Assembly: GCF_009687845.1 (NCBI RefSeq)
Contig: NZ_BLAD01000037.1
Span: 251,567-315,566, forward strand
Direction: 5' to 3'
DNA length: 64,000 bases
Origin: Acrocarpospora corrugata
Lineage (GTDB): Bacteria; Actinomycetota; Actinomycetes; Streptosporangiales; Streptosporangiaceae
Part shown: positions 16,199 to 25,852 of the stretch, one piece after another
Layout of the letters: every line of letters starts with the position of its first letter
Numbering within the stretch: position 1 is the stretch's first letter
Program-made: the position numbers and the translations under genes
Notes under the pieces: generated by a model
What the model was told of the DNA's origin: nothing
The model's input: the letters and a program-made list of their open reading frames with translations, nothing else
Database searches by the model: none

Positions 16199-18694
16199 TT
16201 ACAGACGTACCAGGCCCGTGACGTGGATTACGGCGGAGCCGGCTTCGTCGGAGGCGGCCAGGTCTACCTCGGCGGTGATGCCCCAGTCGCCGTGGGCGGC
16301 GGGGTCTTCGATTACCTGGCGGACGCGCCAGAGTTCCTTTTCTTCCTCGATGTGGAGGAAGGCGGGGCCGCGGGCCGAGGGGCCGGTGCCGATTTCGTCG
16401 TGTTCCTCGTAGTAGGCGTCCATGGCGGAGGCCCAGTCGACGTCGGGGTGGAGTTCTTCGAGTTCTTCCTGCCGGTCGAGGGCGGTGAGTTCGACGAGGC
16501 GGAACATGACGTTGCGGACCAGGACGCGGAAGGCGCGGGCGTTCGCGGTGACCGGGCGGATCTTGGATTCGAGTTCGTCGCGGCTTTCGAGGGCCTCGGA
16601 CGGGTTGGCGAGCTTCTCCCACTCGTCGATGAGGCTGGAGTCGACCTGCCGGACCAGCTCGCCGAGCCATTCGATCAGGTCGATCAGGTCCTCGGTCTTG
16701 AGATGCTCGGGGACGGTCTTGGAGAGGGTGCGGTACGCGTCCGCGAGATAGCGCAGAACGGTGCCCTCGGAGCGGGCGAGCTCGTAGAACTGGATGTAGT
16801 CGACGAAGGTCATCGCGCGTTCGTACATGTCGCGGATGATGGACTTGGGGCTGACCGTGTGGTCGCCGACCCAGGGGTGGCCCTGCCGGTAGGTCTCGTA
16901 CGCGCCGAAGAGCAGCGTCTCCAGCGGCATCGGATAGGTGATCTCCTGGAGGAGCTCCATCCGCTCCTCGTACTCGATGCCGTCGGCCTTCATCTGGGCG
17001 ACCGCCTCGCCGCGCGCCTTGTTGAGCTGGGCGTGCAGGATCTGCCGCGGGTCGTCGAGGGTGGATTCGACCACCGAGACGATGTCCAGCGCATAGGTGG
17101 GCGAGTCCGCCGACAGCAGTTCGAAGGTGGCCAGCGCGAACGTGGACAGCGCCTGGTTGAGGGCGAAGTCCTGCTGCAGGTCGACGGTGAGGCGGGCCCG
17201 GCGGCCCTGGTCGTCGGGCTCCTTGAGGGTCTCCACGATGCCGCCGGCGAGCAGCGACCGGTAGATCGCGATGGCGTGGCTGACGTGCCGGCGCTGCCAT
17301 TTGCGGTCGTCGTGGTTGTCGGTGAGCAGGCGCTTCATCGCCTGGAAGCAGTCCCCGGGGCGGTTGATGACGGCCAGCAGCATCGCGTTGCTGACCTTGA
17401 AGCGGGAGTTCAGCGGTTCCGGTTCGGCGGTCTGGAGGTTGGTGAAGGTCTCCTCGCTCCAGTTGACGAAGCCCTCCGGCGGCTTCTTGCGGGCGTAGCC
17501 GCGGCGGCGTTTGGGGTCGTCGCCGATCTTGGCGAGGGCGCGTTCGTTCTCGATGACGTGGTCGGGGGCCTGGCAGGCGACATACCCGATGGTGTCGAAG
17601 CCGGCCCGGCCGGCCCGGCCGGCGATCTGGTGGAACTCGCGGGCGCGCAGGCGGCGGACGCGGCTGCCGTCGTATTTGGTGAGCGCGGTGAACAGGACGG
17701 TCCTGATCGGGACGTTGACGCCGACGCCGAGCGTGTCGGTGCCGCAGATGACCTTGAGCAGGCCGGCCTGGGCCAGGCGTTCGACCAGGCGGCGGTATTT
17801 GGGCAGCATGCCGGCGTGGTGCACGCCGATGCCGTGCCGTACCAGCCGGGAGAGGGCCCGCCCGAACTTCGTGGTGAACCGGAAATTTCCGATAAGCGTG
17901 GCGATGGCTTCTTTTTCGGCCTTCGAGCACATGTTGATGGACATGAGCGCCTGGGCGCGCTCCATCGCGGCGGCCTGGGTGAAGTGCACGACGTACACGG
18001 GGGCCTGGTTGGTGGTGAGGAACTCTTCCAGGGTCTCGTGCAGCGGGCTCATCCGATAGGAGTAGACCAGCGGAACCGGGCGTTCGGCGTTCTTGACCAC
18101 GGCGGTGGGGCGGCCGGTCCTGCGGGTCAGGTCCTTCTCGAAACGCTCGACGTCCCCCAGCGTGGCCGACATCAGCACGAACTGGGCCTGCGGGAGTTCC
18201 AGCAGCGGCACCTGCCAGGCCCAGCCCCGGTCCGGCTCGGCGTAGAAGTGGAACTCGTCCATGATGACCATGCCGACGTCGGCGCGCGTGCCCTCGGCCA
18301 GCGCGACCTGCGCGAGGATCTCCGCCGTGCAGCAGATGATGGGCGCGTCCGCGTTCACGGACGCGTCCCCGGTCATCATGCCGACGTTCTCGGTGCCGAA
18401 CACCGCGCACAGGTCGAAGAACTTCTCCGACACCAGCGCCTTGATCGGCGCGGTGTAGAAGCTCACCTCGTCCCGGGCCAGCGCCGCGAAATGCGCCCCG
18501 GCGGCGACCAGGCTCTTACCGGAGCCGGTCGGCGTCGCCAGGATCACGTTGCTACCCGAGACGACTTCCATCAGCGCCTCTTCCTGCGCCGGATACAGCG
18601 TCAGGCCACGCTCCTGGTTCCACTGCACGAAGGTCTCGAACAGGGAATCGGGGTCGGCGGTCTGGGGCAGTCGCTGGGTCAGGTTGAGGGTCAC
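16199..18694 (-). CDS. DEAD/DEAH-box RNA helicase with Ski2/Dob1-like C terminus
   Basis: 831 residues from the GTG at 18694. Helicase motifs: Walker A ATPTGSGKS, Ia TAPIKALVSEKF, motif II DEFH, motif III MSATL, then helicase C with VICGTDTLGVGVNVPIRTVL and motif VI HQIAGRAGRAGFDT. A DUF3516-like C-terminal region follows. The Shine-Dalgarno sequence AGGAGG is only 1 nt from the chosen GTG, so the start is uncertain; in-frame codons upstream do not look coding. An IS element begins 45 bp upstream and may have separated the gene from part of its promoter. Confidence 0.88.
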   Translation of the reverse strand: MTLNLTQRLPQTADPDSLFETFVQWNQERGLTLYPAQEEALMEVVSGSNVILATPTGSGKSLVAAGAHFAALARDEVSFYTAPIKALVSEKFFDLCAVFGTENVGMMTGDASVNADAPIICCTAEILAQVALAEGTRADVGMVIMDEFHFYAEPDRGWAWQVPLLELPQAQFVLMSATLGDVERFEKDLTRRTGRPTAVVKNAERPVPLVYSYRMSPLHETLEEFLTTNQAPVYVVHFTQAAAMERAQALMSINMCSKAEKEAIATLIGNFRFTTKFGRALSRLVRHGIGVHHAGMLPKYRRLVERLAQAGLLKVICGTDTLGVGVNVPIRTVLFTALTKYDGSRVRRLRAREFHQIAGRAGRAGFDTIGYVACQAPDHVIENERALAKIGDDPKRRRGYARKKPPEGFVNWSEETFTNLQTAEPEPLNSRFKVSNAMLLAVINRPGDCFQAMKRLLTDNHDDRKWQRRHVSHAIAIYRSLLAGGIVETLKEPDDQGRRARLTVDLQQDFALNQALSTFALATFELLSADSPTYALDIVSVVESTLDDPRQILHAQLNKARGEAVAQMKADGIEYEERMELLQEITYPMPLETLLFGAYETYRQGHPWVGDHTVSPKSIIRDMYERAMTFVDYIQFYELARSEGTVLRYLADAYRTLSKTVPEHLKTEDLIDLIEWLGELVRQVDSSLIDEWEKLANPSEALESRDELESKIRPVTANARAFRVLVRNVMFRLVELTALDRQEELEELHPDVDWASAMDAYYEEHDEIGTGPSARGPAFLHIEEEKELWRVRQVIEDPAAHGDWGITAEVDLAASDEAGSAVIHVTGLVRL

Positions 18695-18738
18695 GCCTCC
18701 TATCCTGCCCTGAACAGCCGCTTTCGCCGAATGAAGGA

Positions 18739-20600
18739 CTAGGTGGCTGGTGTTAAGCGGGCCATTCTGAGCATGGAATGCGCCAGGTGGACCACCCAGC
18801 ACAGTTGTGGCGCGGCTGGCTGATCCAGCTGCGAGACCGGGACGGTTCCGATCCGCCCCATCAGACCTCGTCAAGGGACGGCTGGGCGATGACCCGAGCC
18901 GACCCTGCCCGCCCGCCCTGGCCGGTCAAGCCGTGACCATCGTCCAGGATCCGCCGGTGGCGGAGGCGATGCCCAGCACGGCCAGCCGTGCGAGGTTGAC
19001 GGCGGCCGCCAGGAGGGAGAAGTCGGCGTCGATCTTCGCCCGGCCACGCATCCGGGCGCGGCGTCCGCCGTGACGGCGTCGCATCAGATGCGCGATCTTG
19101 CGTTCCACTTTGGGCCGGGTGGCCCGGTAGGTGGCCAGCCAGGCCGGATCGGCGCCATCGGCTCTTCCCCGCGCGAGATGTTCCTCATAGGGGCTGATGG
19201 TGATCCGGCGGCCGTCCTTGGCCGTGGTGCACCCGGCGGCCAGCGGGCAGGCCGCGCAGGCGGCGCCGAAACAGGCGGCGCCGCCGCCGTCGTTTCGGGG
19301 CCGGATGGCCGCGGTCACCTGGTTCGGGCAGGTGACCTGCCCGGCGTCCAGGTCGATGGTGAAAGCGTCCTTGGTGAAGCGTCCGCCCGCCGCGCTGGCC
19401 GGCTGCACCTTGACCATGGCCCTGATACCGGCCTCGGCCAGCCGCGCCAGCAGCGGGCCGGTCCCATAGGCGGCATCACCGTAAACCTCGGCCCGCCCGC
19501 CCTCGGCCGGGGAGGCGAGGACGTCGGCCAGCAGTTCGGCGGCGGGCTCGGCGTCACCGACGTTGCCCGCGCTCACCACGGCCGCGGTGATGATCTCACT
19601 GTCGGGATCCTCGGCCAGATGCCCCTTATATCCGTCGAAGGAGCGGCGCACCGTCTTATGGCCATGCCGGGCCTGGGGATCGACGGTGGAGATGATCCGG
19701 TCCCTGGCGACCTTGCGGGCGATCCGGAAGACCCCGTCCTCCTGGTCTCGGTCCAGGTCCTGGCCGAGCACGGTGGCCAGCAACCACGCGGCCTCGGCCA
19801 CCTCCCGCTCCAGCTTCCGCCCCTCCAGGACGGCCAGCAGCGCGTACCCGTCCTTGGCGCGTGAATCGACCAGCGCCTCCCGCTCGGCGGCGTCGCTCCA
19901 GTCGATGACGGGTTTGCCCGTGCTGGTGTAGTCGTCCCCGCTGGAGATCACCGCCCGCAGCCCGGCCCGCAGCACGTGATCGGCCGCTCGCAGCAGAGCG
20001 CGGATCGCCGAGCGGATCAGCGTGATGGTGTCCTGAGTGGCCACCGCGTCGTAGATCGGCGCGCTGTCCAGGACCCGCCGCCGTCCCACCAGCCCGGCCT
20101 GGCCGGCCACCTCCACCGTCCGCTCGAAGATCCGGTCCGGCCGATCCGAGGCCGCCAACCTGGCCCGCATGTCCACCAGCACTGTGTGCACGAACCCCGG
20201 ATGGTCGAAGTCCAGGCCGCCGGCGGCGTACTTCCACCGCACATCGAACGCGAAGCGATCCACCGCCTCGCGATCCGACAACCCTTCCAGCCGCTGCAGC
20301 ACCATCACCACCGCCACGATCATCGGCGGCACCGACCGGCGGCCGTCGGCGGCGAACAGATCGGCGAACATCTCATCGGGAAACAACGCCCGGCACTCAC
20401 GGTGCAGCACCGCGTAGATCGAGTTCGGCGCCAGCCGGCCCTCGCAGAAACCCACCGTGGAGGAGAGCAACCCCGGCTGCATCGGAGTCTGGCCCACTGC
20501 CATCGCTCGACCTCTCCCCGCTCTCGGTGACCAACAACGATCACCCTGGCACACGGGAAGAGGTCACCGCGAGATCACCAGAAAAACACCAGTCACCTAG
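18739..20600 (-). mobile_element. IS1182-family insertion sequence, complete
   Basis: The ends are near-perfect inverted repeats: CTAGGTGGCTGGTGTT at 18739-18754 and, reversed, CTAGGTGACTGGTGTT from 20600 to 20585. The outermost CTAG occurs on both sides and is best read as a duplicated 4-bp palindromic target, leaving an element of about 1.85 kb (18743-20596). One transposase ORF fills it. On the right, the target includes the TAG stop of the neighbouring oxidoreductase gene, so that gene is intact. The two arms differ by one base, suggesting a fairly recent insertion. Confidence 0.85.
18926..20503 (-). CDS. IS1182 family transposase
   Basis: 525 residues from the ATG at 20503 (MAVGQTPMQPGLLSSTVGFC). 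An N-terminal DUF772-like domain (about 30-110, LSDREAVDRFAFDVRWKYAA) precedes a DDE transposase domain: VLDSAPIYDAV, then GYKGHLAEDPDSEIITAAVV and EVYGDAAYGTGPLL, and a C-terminal zinc-like Cys cluster (CFGAACAACPLAAGC). The length is normal and the frame open, so it is probably active. Confidence 0.92.
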   Translation of the reverse strand: MAVGQTPMQPGLLSSTVGFCEGRLAPNSIYAVLHRECRALFPDEMFADLFAADGRRSVPPMIVAVVMVLQRLEGLSDREAVDRFAFDVRWKYAAGGLDFDHPGFVHTVLVDMRARLAASDRPDRIFERTVEVAGQAGLVGRRRVLDSAPIYDAVATQDTITLIRSAIRALLRAADHVLRAGLRAVISSGDDYTSTGKPVIDWSDAAEREALVDSRAKDGYALLAVLEGRKLEREVAEAAWLLATVLGQDLDRDQEDGVFRIARKVARDRIISTVDPQARHGHKTVRRSFDGYKGHLAEDPDSEIITAAVVSAGNVGDAEPAAELLADVLASPAEGGRAEVYGDAAYGTGPLLARLAEAGIRAMVKVQPASAAGGRFTKDAFTIDLDAGQVTCPNQVTAAIRPRNDGGGAACFGAACAACPLAAGCTTAKDGRRITISPYEEHLARGRADGADPAWLATYRATRPKVERKIAHLMRRRHGGRRARMRGRAKIDADFSLLAAAVNLARLAVLGIASATGGSWTMVTA

Positions 20601-20998
20601 AGGCGTTCGAGCACCACCACGGGGATCTCGCGCGCGGTCTTCTTCTGGTAGTCGTCGTAGGCGGGCCAGGCGGCCGTCATCACCGGCCACATCTCCGCCT
20701 TCTCCTCGGCGGTGGCGGTCCTGGCGTGTGCCTTGAACCGATCCCCGAGCACCTGGAACTCCACCTCAGGGTTGGCTTCCAGGTTGAGATACCACTCCGG
20801 CGGCGTCGGCGTCCCGCCCTTGGACGCCACGACCAGGTATTTGTCCTCCCACGGCTGATAGATCAGCGGCGTGGTGTGCTGGTTCCCGGTGCGCCGCCCT
20901 TTCGTGGTCAGCAAACCGGTCGTGGTCCCCTGCCAGTCGTGGCCCTCCGCGCCGTCCGTCGCGAGGTACCTCTCCACATGTTCCGCACCATAGAGCAT
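20597..20998 (-). CDS. Deazaflavin (F420)-dependent nitroreductase, DDN family
   Basis: 133 residues, the normal size for DDN-like split beta-barrel proteins. Typical segments are TGLLTTKGRRTGNQHTTPLI (F420 phosphate contact), KYLVVASKGGTPTPPEWYLN and a conserved PxYDDYQKKT ending. It probably reduces quinones or enones with F420H2. Its stop codon lies inside the CTAG target of the IS element. The upstream TetR gene runs in the same direction, 27 bp away. Confidence 0.88.
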   Translation of the reverse strand: MLYGAEHVERYLATDGAEGHDWQGTTTGLLTTKGRRTGNQHTTPLIYQPWEDKYLVVASKGGTPTPPEWYLNLEANPEVEFQVLGDRFKAHARTATAEEKAEMWPVMTAAWPAYDDYQKKTAREIPVVVLERL

Positions 20999-21025
20999 GA
21001 TGATTCACCTACCCTTTCCCCGCGC

Positions 21026-21640
21026 CTAACCATCTGCCGCGTCGATCAATTCCAGGGCAACCTTCAGTGACGCCTCGTTCCGCTCGGCCTCGTTCGCGTC
21101 GCCCTCGGGCAGCAGGAACCAGACGGCGTGCATGGCGAACAGCGCCAGCGAACGCTTCAGCTGCACGGTCAGCGGGTCACTGGAATCGGTGAACAGCCGG
21201 AGCAGGGTCAGCATCTTCAGCCGGGTCTGGCCCATCAGCGGATGGTCCTTGAGCGCGGTCTGGTTGCGTTCCATGAACCGCATCACCTGGTGGTGGCGGC
21301 CGCCGTGCAGCCAGTCGGCGTACCGGCGGACGATCTCGCGCCGTGACTCCATCGACTTCGGCTGTTCGCGCGCCCATTCGATCAGTTCGTCCAGGAACGC
21401 CACCCGGTCGGCCACCATGCCGGCGACGATGTCTTCCTTGGTGCGGAAGTGGTAGTACAGCGCCGCTTTCGTCACCCCGAGCGCCTCGGCGATCTCCCGC
21501 AGCGAGGTCGCCTCGTAGCCCTGCTCAGTGAAGAGCCGGAGCGCGATCTCCTGGATGCGCGCGCGGGTGTCGCGCGGACGATCCTCGGTGGTCTCCGACT
21601 CCGGGGCGAACGCACGGTTTGTGCTCGTTCGCTCGCTCAT
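21026..21640 (-). CDS. TetR family repressor of the divergent MFS pump
   Basis: 204 residues from the ATG at 21640, which has AAGGG 5 bp upstream. N-terminal helix-turn-helix: IALRLFTEQGYEATSLREIA, then EALGVTKAALYYHFRTKEDI. The C-terminal ligand domain has no recognisable subfamily. It is divergent from an EmrB/QacA-type transporter across a 112-bp gap that contains two 18-bp inverted repeats, the classic arrangement of a drug-responsive repressor. It may share a transcript with the F420 reductase downstream. Confidence 0.9.
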   Translation of the reverse strand: MSERTSTNRAFAPESETTEDRPRDTRARIQEIALRLFTEQGYEATSLREIAEALGVTKAALYYHFRTKEDIVAGMVADRVAFLDELIEWAREQPKSMESRREIVRRYADWLHGGRHHQVMRFMERNQTALKDHPLMGQTRLKMLTLLRLFTDSSDPLTVQLKRSLALFAMHAVWFLLPEGDANEAERNEASLKVALELIDAADG

Positions 21641-21664
21641 GATCACCCTTGTCCCTTTAATTCA

Positions 21665-21682
21665 ACTTGACGGGCGGCAAGT
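21665..21682. promoter_or_regulatory. TetR operator O1
   Basis: ACTTGACG-GG-CGGCAAGT, an 18-bp inverted repeat with one mismatch, 24 bp before the tetR start. It matches O2 at 21707-21724; the shared half-site is ACTTGCCG. Confidence 0.75.
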
Positions 21683-21706
21683 AAGGACTTTAGCGTATCT
21701 TAGGTC

Positions 21707-21724
21707 ACTAGCCGGTCGGCAAGT
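21707..21724. promoter_or_regulatory. TetR operator O2
   Basis: ACTAGCCG-GT-CGGCAAGT, an 18-bp inverted repeat with one mismatch and the same right arm as O1. It begins 42 bp after O1 begins (four helical turns) and ends 28 bp before the MFS start, so each divergent promoter has its own site. Confidence 0.75.
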
Positions 21725-21752
21725 AAGTAAGAGTTTATCAAGGGGGCCCCAA

Positions 21753-23330
21753 ATGACGGAAGCTTCGGCCGCTCCAGCGCGGTCGAGAGAGGTCATGATC
21801 GTCCTGCCAGGTCTGATGCTGGCCATGATGCTGGCGATGCTGGACAACATGATCGTCGGTACGGCCATGCCGCGCATCGTAGGCGAACTGAACGGCCTGG
21901 AGTACTTCACCTGGGTCACCACCGCCTACGTGCTCGGAACCACCGTCTCCACCCCCATCTGGGGCAAGCTGGGCGACCTCTACGGCCGCAAGAACATCTT
22001 TCTCAGCTCCATCGTCATCTTTCTGGTCGGCTCCGCCCTCTGCGGCATGGCCGGTTCCGCCCTCTTCGGCGGCGTCAGCGGCGGCATGACCGAACTGATC
22101 GCCTTCCGCGCGCTGCAGGGTCTCGGCGCGGGCGGCCTGATCGTCGGCGTGATGGCCATCATCGGCGACCTGGTCCCGCCGCGTGAGCGCGGCCAGTACC
22201 AGGGCATCATGGCCGCGATCATGTCCCTCGCGATGATCGCCGGACCGCTCGCGGGCGGCTTCATCACCGACCACCTCGACTGGCGCTGGGCCTTCTACGT
22301 GAACCTGCCGCTCGGCGGCATCGCGCTGGTCTGGCTGTTCCTCAAGCTGGACCTGCCGAAGTACCGCACCGAGCACCGGATCGACTGGCTGGGCGCGGCC
22401 GTCCTCACCGTCGGCATCACCGCGCTGGTCCTGATCACCTCGTGGGGCGGCCAGAGCCACGGCTACCCGTGGGGCTCCTGGCAGATCATCTCGCTGGGCG
22501 TGCTCGCGGTCGTGACACTCGCCCTGTTCCTGCCGATCGAGCGCCGCGCCGCCGAGCCGATCATGCCGTTGCACGTCTTCAAGGACCGCAACTTCAACCT
22601 GATCTCCTGGATCGGCTTCCTGCTCGGCTTCGCCATGTTCGGCGCGATCAGCTTCCTGCCGCTGTTCCAGCAGACCGTGCAGGGCTCCACCGCCACCAAC
22701 TCCGGCCTGCTCCTGCTGCCGATGATGGGCGCGGCCATGGTCGTCTCCCTGTTCGTCGGCCGCACGATCACCAAGACCGGCAAGTACAAGATCTTCCCGG
22801 TGCTCGGCGGGGTCGGGATGGCGGCCGGCATGTGGCTGCTGTCCCTGATGGACGTCAACACCCCGGCCTGGCACACCGGCGTCTTCATCGCCGTGCTCGG
22901 CCTGGGCATGGGCTTCCTGATGCAGACCACCATGCTCATCGCGCAGAACAGCGTCGAGCAGAAGGACCTCGGCGTGGCGAGCAGCGCCAACACCTTCTTC
23001 CGCTCGATCGGCGGCTCCTTCGGCGTCGCCCTGTTCGGCGCGATCTTCAACAACCATCTCACCAGCAGCCTGACCGAGAAGTTCGGCCCTCAGGCGGGCG
23101 AGATGGTCTCCTCGGGCGGCCAGATGAGCCCGGCCGCCATGGCCCAGCTCCCGCCGGAGATCAAGACCGGCTTCCTGGAGTCGCTCGCCGACTCCATCAG
23201 CGGCGTCTTCGGCTGGGCGATCGTCTTCGCCGTGGTCGTCCCCGTCCTGGCCGTCTTCATCAAGGAGATCCCGCTGCGCAGCGGCAACGACGCCACCCCC
23301 GAGGTGGCAGAACCGGCCGCCGCGCTCTGA
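21753..23330 (+). CDS. MFS multidrug exporter, DHA2 (EmrB/QacA) family
   Basis: 525 residues and about 14 membrane segments. Motif A-like loop GKLGDLYGRKNIFL, motif B-region RALQGLGAGGLIVG, motif C-like MSLAMIAGPLAGGFITD. The real start is the ATG at 21753 (MTEASAAPARSREVMIVLPG); longer readings run through the operators. It is predicted to be induced when its TetR neighbour binds a drug. Confidence 0.92.
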   Translation: MTEASAAPARSREVMIVLPGLMLAMMLAMLDNMIVGTAMPRIVGELNGLEYFTWVTTAYVLGTTVSTPIWGKLGDLYGRKNIFLSSIVIFLVGSALCGMAGSALFGGVSGGMTELIAFRALQGLGAGGLIVGVMAIIGDLVPPRERGQYQGIMAAIMSLAMIAGPLAGGFITDHLDWRWAFYVNLPLGGIALVWLFLKLDLPKYRTEHRIDWLGAAVLTVGITALVLITSWGGQSHGYPWGSWQIISLGVLAVVTLALFLPIERRAAEPIMPLHVFKDRNFNLISWIGFLLGFAMFGAISFLPLFQQTVQGSTATNSGLLLLPMMGAAMVVSLFVGRTITKTGKYKIFPVLGGVGMAAGMWLLSLMDVNTPAWHTGVFIAVLGLGMGFLMQTTMLIAQNSVEQKDLGVASSANTFFRSIGGSFGVALFGAIFNNHLTSSLTEKFGPQAGEMVSSGGQMSPAAMAQLPPEIKTGFLESLADSISGVFGWAIVFAVVVPVLAVFIKEIPLRSGNDATPEVAEPAAAL

Positions 23331-23336
23331 TCACGG

Positions 23337-23371
23337 TACGGCTGCCGCCCCCTACCGGGGCGGCAGCCGTA
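23337..23371 (+). terminator. Intrinsic terminator after the MFS gene
   Basis: A perfect 15-bp stem (TACGGCTGCCGCCCC and its complement) with a 5-nt loop, followed by a T-rich run (ATTTCTTTTC). It lies 6 bp after the MFS stop codon. Confidence 0.9.
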
Positions 23372-23446
23372 TTTCTTTTCCCAGCAGAGTAACCCCTTGC
23401 GTTCACTTCCCTACATTTTTCATCTCTTGTCACTCTTATTGAGAAA

Positions 23447-25344
23447 GTGATGATCCCCATGTCTGCCTCAATCGTGTGCCACGGAGTGCGTGGGGGTACG
23501 CATGGGAACGGTACGAGGAAATTCGCCTCCCGGCTCGGGCTGCTCGAGTTACCCGCCTGCGCCCTGGACCCGGTCGTGACGCCCGGCTGCCGGGCGGAGA
23601 CCGGCGAGGCGCGCCGGCTCACCGTGCGGAACGATCTGGCGAACGGCCGGATCAGGGCGGAGGTGACCGCGCGGCCCGAGGGCGGCGGCTCGGTGTTCCT
23701 GCCGGCCTCCTTCGCCGAGCCGCCGGATCCCACCTCGGCGACCGGCAGCTTCGCGGCCACCGACCTGAAGCCGTCCGGCGCCCGGCAGTCCGGCAACTCG
23801 GGCGGCGACTTCTCCTACACCGTCCCGGTCCCGCTGCCGCCTTCGGTGTCCGGGCACGCGCCCGAGCTTTCGCTGTCCTATTCGTCTTCCGCGGTGGACT
23901 CGCTGACCGGCTACACCAACAACCAGGCGCCCTGGGTGGGGATGGGATGGGGGTTGTCGGAGGCGTACATCGAGCGGCGGTTCCGCTCCTGCGCGAGCGA
24001 CGCGTTCTTCTCCGTGATCGCGCCGGAGCTGAGCAAGAACATCAATCAGGGCAGCTGGAAGCACTGGTGCTGGGAGTCCCCTGACGAGAACGACGAGGAT
24101 GCGGCGACCACCGATCGCGCCAACTCGCATCTGGTGCTGTCGCTGGAAGGGCGTTCTTCGGCGATCGTGAAGGACCGCACGTCCGGGACGTACAAGACGG
24201 TGGAGGATTTCGGCTGGAAGATCGAGCAGATCGCCGCCGGCGCGGAGAGCGGGCAGCCCTACTGGCGGGTGACCACCCAGGAGGGGACCGTCTACCGGTT
24301 CGGCTTCCGGCGCGACGCCTCCCTCCAGGCGCCCTACCTGGGGGACGATCCGGGGGAGCCGTGCCACAGCCAGTATCCGAAGCACAATTTCATCACCGGG
24401 CAGAGTCCCGCGCTCGGGGCCGGTTCGTTCTGCCGGTCGCCGTGGCGCTGGTATCTCGACCAGGGGCCGACCTGAGATCAACGTGGTCGACTACTTCTAC
24501 GCCCGCGAGGAGAACGGCTACTGCGGCGGCTGCGGGGTGGGCGGCGCGCTCCGCTACGACCGGGGCGGCTACCTGTCCAGGATCGAGTACGGGCACAACT
24601 CCGGCGTGGCGGGTTCCGTCCCGGCCGCGCAGGTGGTGTTCAACGCCGTCAACCGGGGGACCCCGCCCTCCGGCCACGGCGGTCCCTGGTTCGACGACAC
24701 CCCGGGCGACCTGAACTGCGTGCCCGGCTCGACCAGCTGCCAGAACGCCAGCACCGCCTTCTACATCACCAAACGGCTGGACTCGATCGTCACCTCGGCG
24801 CGGCTCGGCACCGGACCGTGGGACGAGGTGGCCAGGTACGAGCTCGGCTACAAGTGGGTCGCCTCCCATCCCGTGACGCCGGGCGGGGCCGTCAACCAGC
24901 TGCTCTGGCTCGACCGGATCAAGACGGTCGGCCTGGCCGGCGACGCCCCGGACGTCGCCCTGCCGGTCATCGCCTTCGACTCGATCCTGCGCGACAACCG
25001 GGCCGACCACGCCCGCCTGGTCGAAGGCGACCGCACCGCCCGGCTGAGCGTCCCCCGCGTCGCCGCGATCGCCAACGGACTGGGCGGCCGGATCGAGGTG
25101 CCTACTGCCGGCCGAAGGGCTGCAACTGGACCAGCAGCCCGACCGGCTGGGACACCAGGGTCGCCGACTGCAGATGGCGGCGAACCAGAAGTTCCTGGAC
25201 CGCGGGATCGTCAACGGCGACATCTTCATTCTGGCGTCGCCGACCGCGCGGAAGGGCTCCGTCTATGAATGGGAGATCAGTTACCTGAAGGGCAAGGGCT
25301 ATGTGCTGTCGCCGGACGGAAAGAGTTTGATTCCGCCGCCTTGA
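23447..25344 (+). pseudogene. Remnant of a SpvB/RHS-type secreted toxin-like gene
   Basis: Three pieces of one large protein survive in different frames. Piece one (23447-24475) holds the SpvB-like start: SGGDFSYTVPVPLPPSVSGH and NNQAPWVGMGWGLSEAYIER. It stops at 24473 because of a +1 shift near 24460. Piece two (about 24475-25100) continues with NVVDYFYAREENGYC to RLSVPRVAAIANGLGGRIEV, then shifts frame again near 25100 (YCRPKGCNWTSSPTGWDTRV). Piece three (25174-25344) is only the C terminus, MAANQKFLDRGIVNGDIFIL to a TGA. Intact relatives have well over 1,500 residues, so the YD-repeat core has been deleted near 25170. No signal peptide remains at the 5' end. Confidence 0.85.
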
Positions 25345-25362
25345 CCGGCGGCTCCGGGCCGG

Positions 25363-25758
25363 TCAGCGGAAGAAGAAGAAACGGCCGCCGCCGTCCTCGA
25401 TCTCCGGCAGGGAGGTGGAGTCCAGGCGGAGCGTGTCCACGCCGGACTGGGGATAGCCTTCGCGCCGCAGCAGAGCCCTGGCGTGTTCGAGGTACCCGGC
25501 CAGTTCGGCGGGATCGCGGACGCGCTCGGCCTCTTCGGCGGTGGCGAAGATCAGCCAGATGGTCATGTTGTCCGGACTGCCGTCGAATGAGCAGATGATC
25601 TCGAAGTCGACCGGTCTGGGGGCCAGGCCGGCGAATCCGTCCACCTTCAGATAGCTCTCCACCTCGATCAGATGGGCGTAGTGGATCCGCGCCTCCGCCG
25701 CTTCGCGCTGCTGGCGGAGGCGCTTCCTGGCCCGCTTGTTCATCGGCTCGTCGGTCAC
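25363..25758 (-). CDS. Hypothetical protein convergent with the RHS remnant
   Basis: 131 residues from 25758 (an in-frame ATG at 25743 is an alternative start). A basic helical N terminus (NKRARKRLRQQREAAEARIH) is followed by an alpha/beta region (FEIICSFDGSPDNMTIWLIF) and a Phe-rich end. It has no signal peptide or membrane segment. I do not recognise the family. Convergent position, 18 bp from the end of the RHS remnant, raises the possibility that it is the orphan immunity protein, but immunity genes normally lie on the same strand as their toxin. Confidence 0.6.
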   Translation of the reverse strand: MTDEPMNKRARKRLRQQREAAEARIHYAHLIEVESYLKVDGFAGLAPRPVDFEIICSFDGSPDNMTIWLIFATAEEAERVRDPAELAGYLEHARALLRREGYPQSGVDTLRLDSTSLPEIEDGGGRFFFFR

Positions 25759-25852
25759 GTTCTCACGATCACGCCTTGACCGCCGCCGCGGTCAAGGCGT
25801 CCACGATGTATTTCTGTGGCCACCGCTTCCGGATGGGTGTGGGCGGTTCTGC

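Noticed and set aside
18695..18874. 60-residue N-terminal extension of the helicase
   Set aside because: The extension reads through the IS end and has no homologous character; homologues start near the GTG at 18694.
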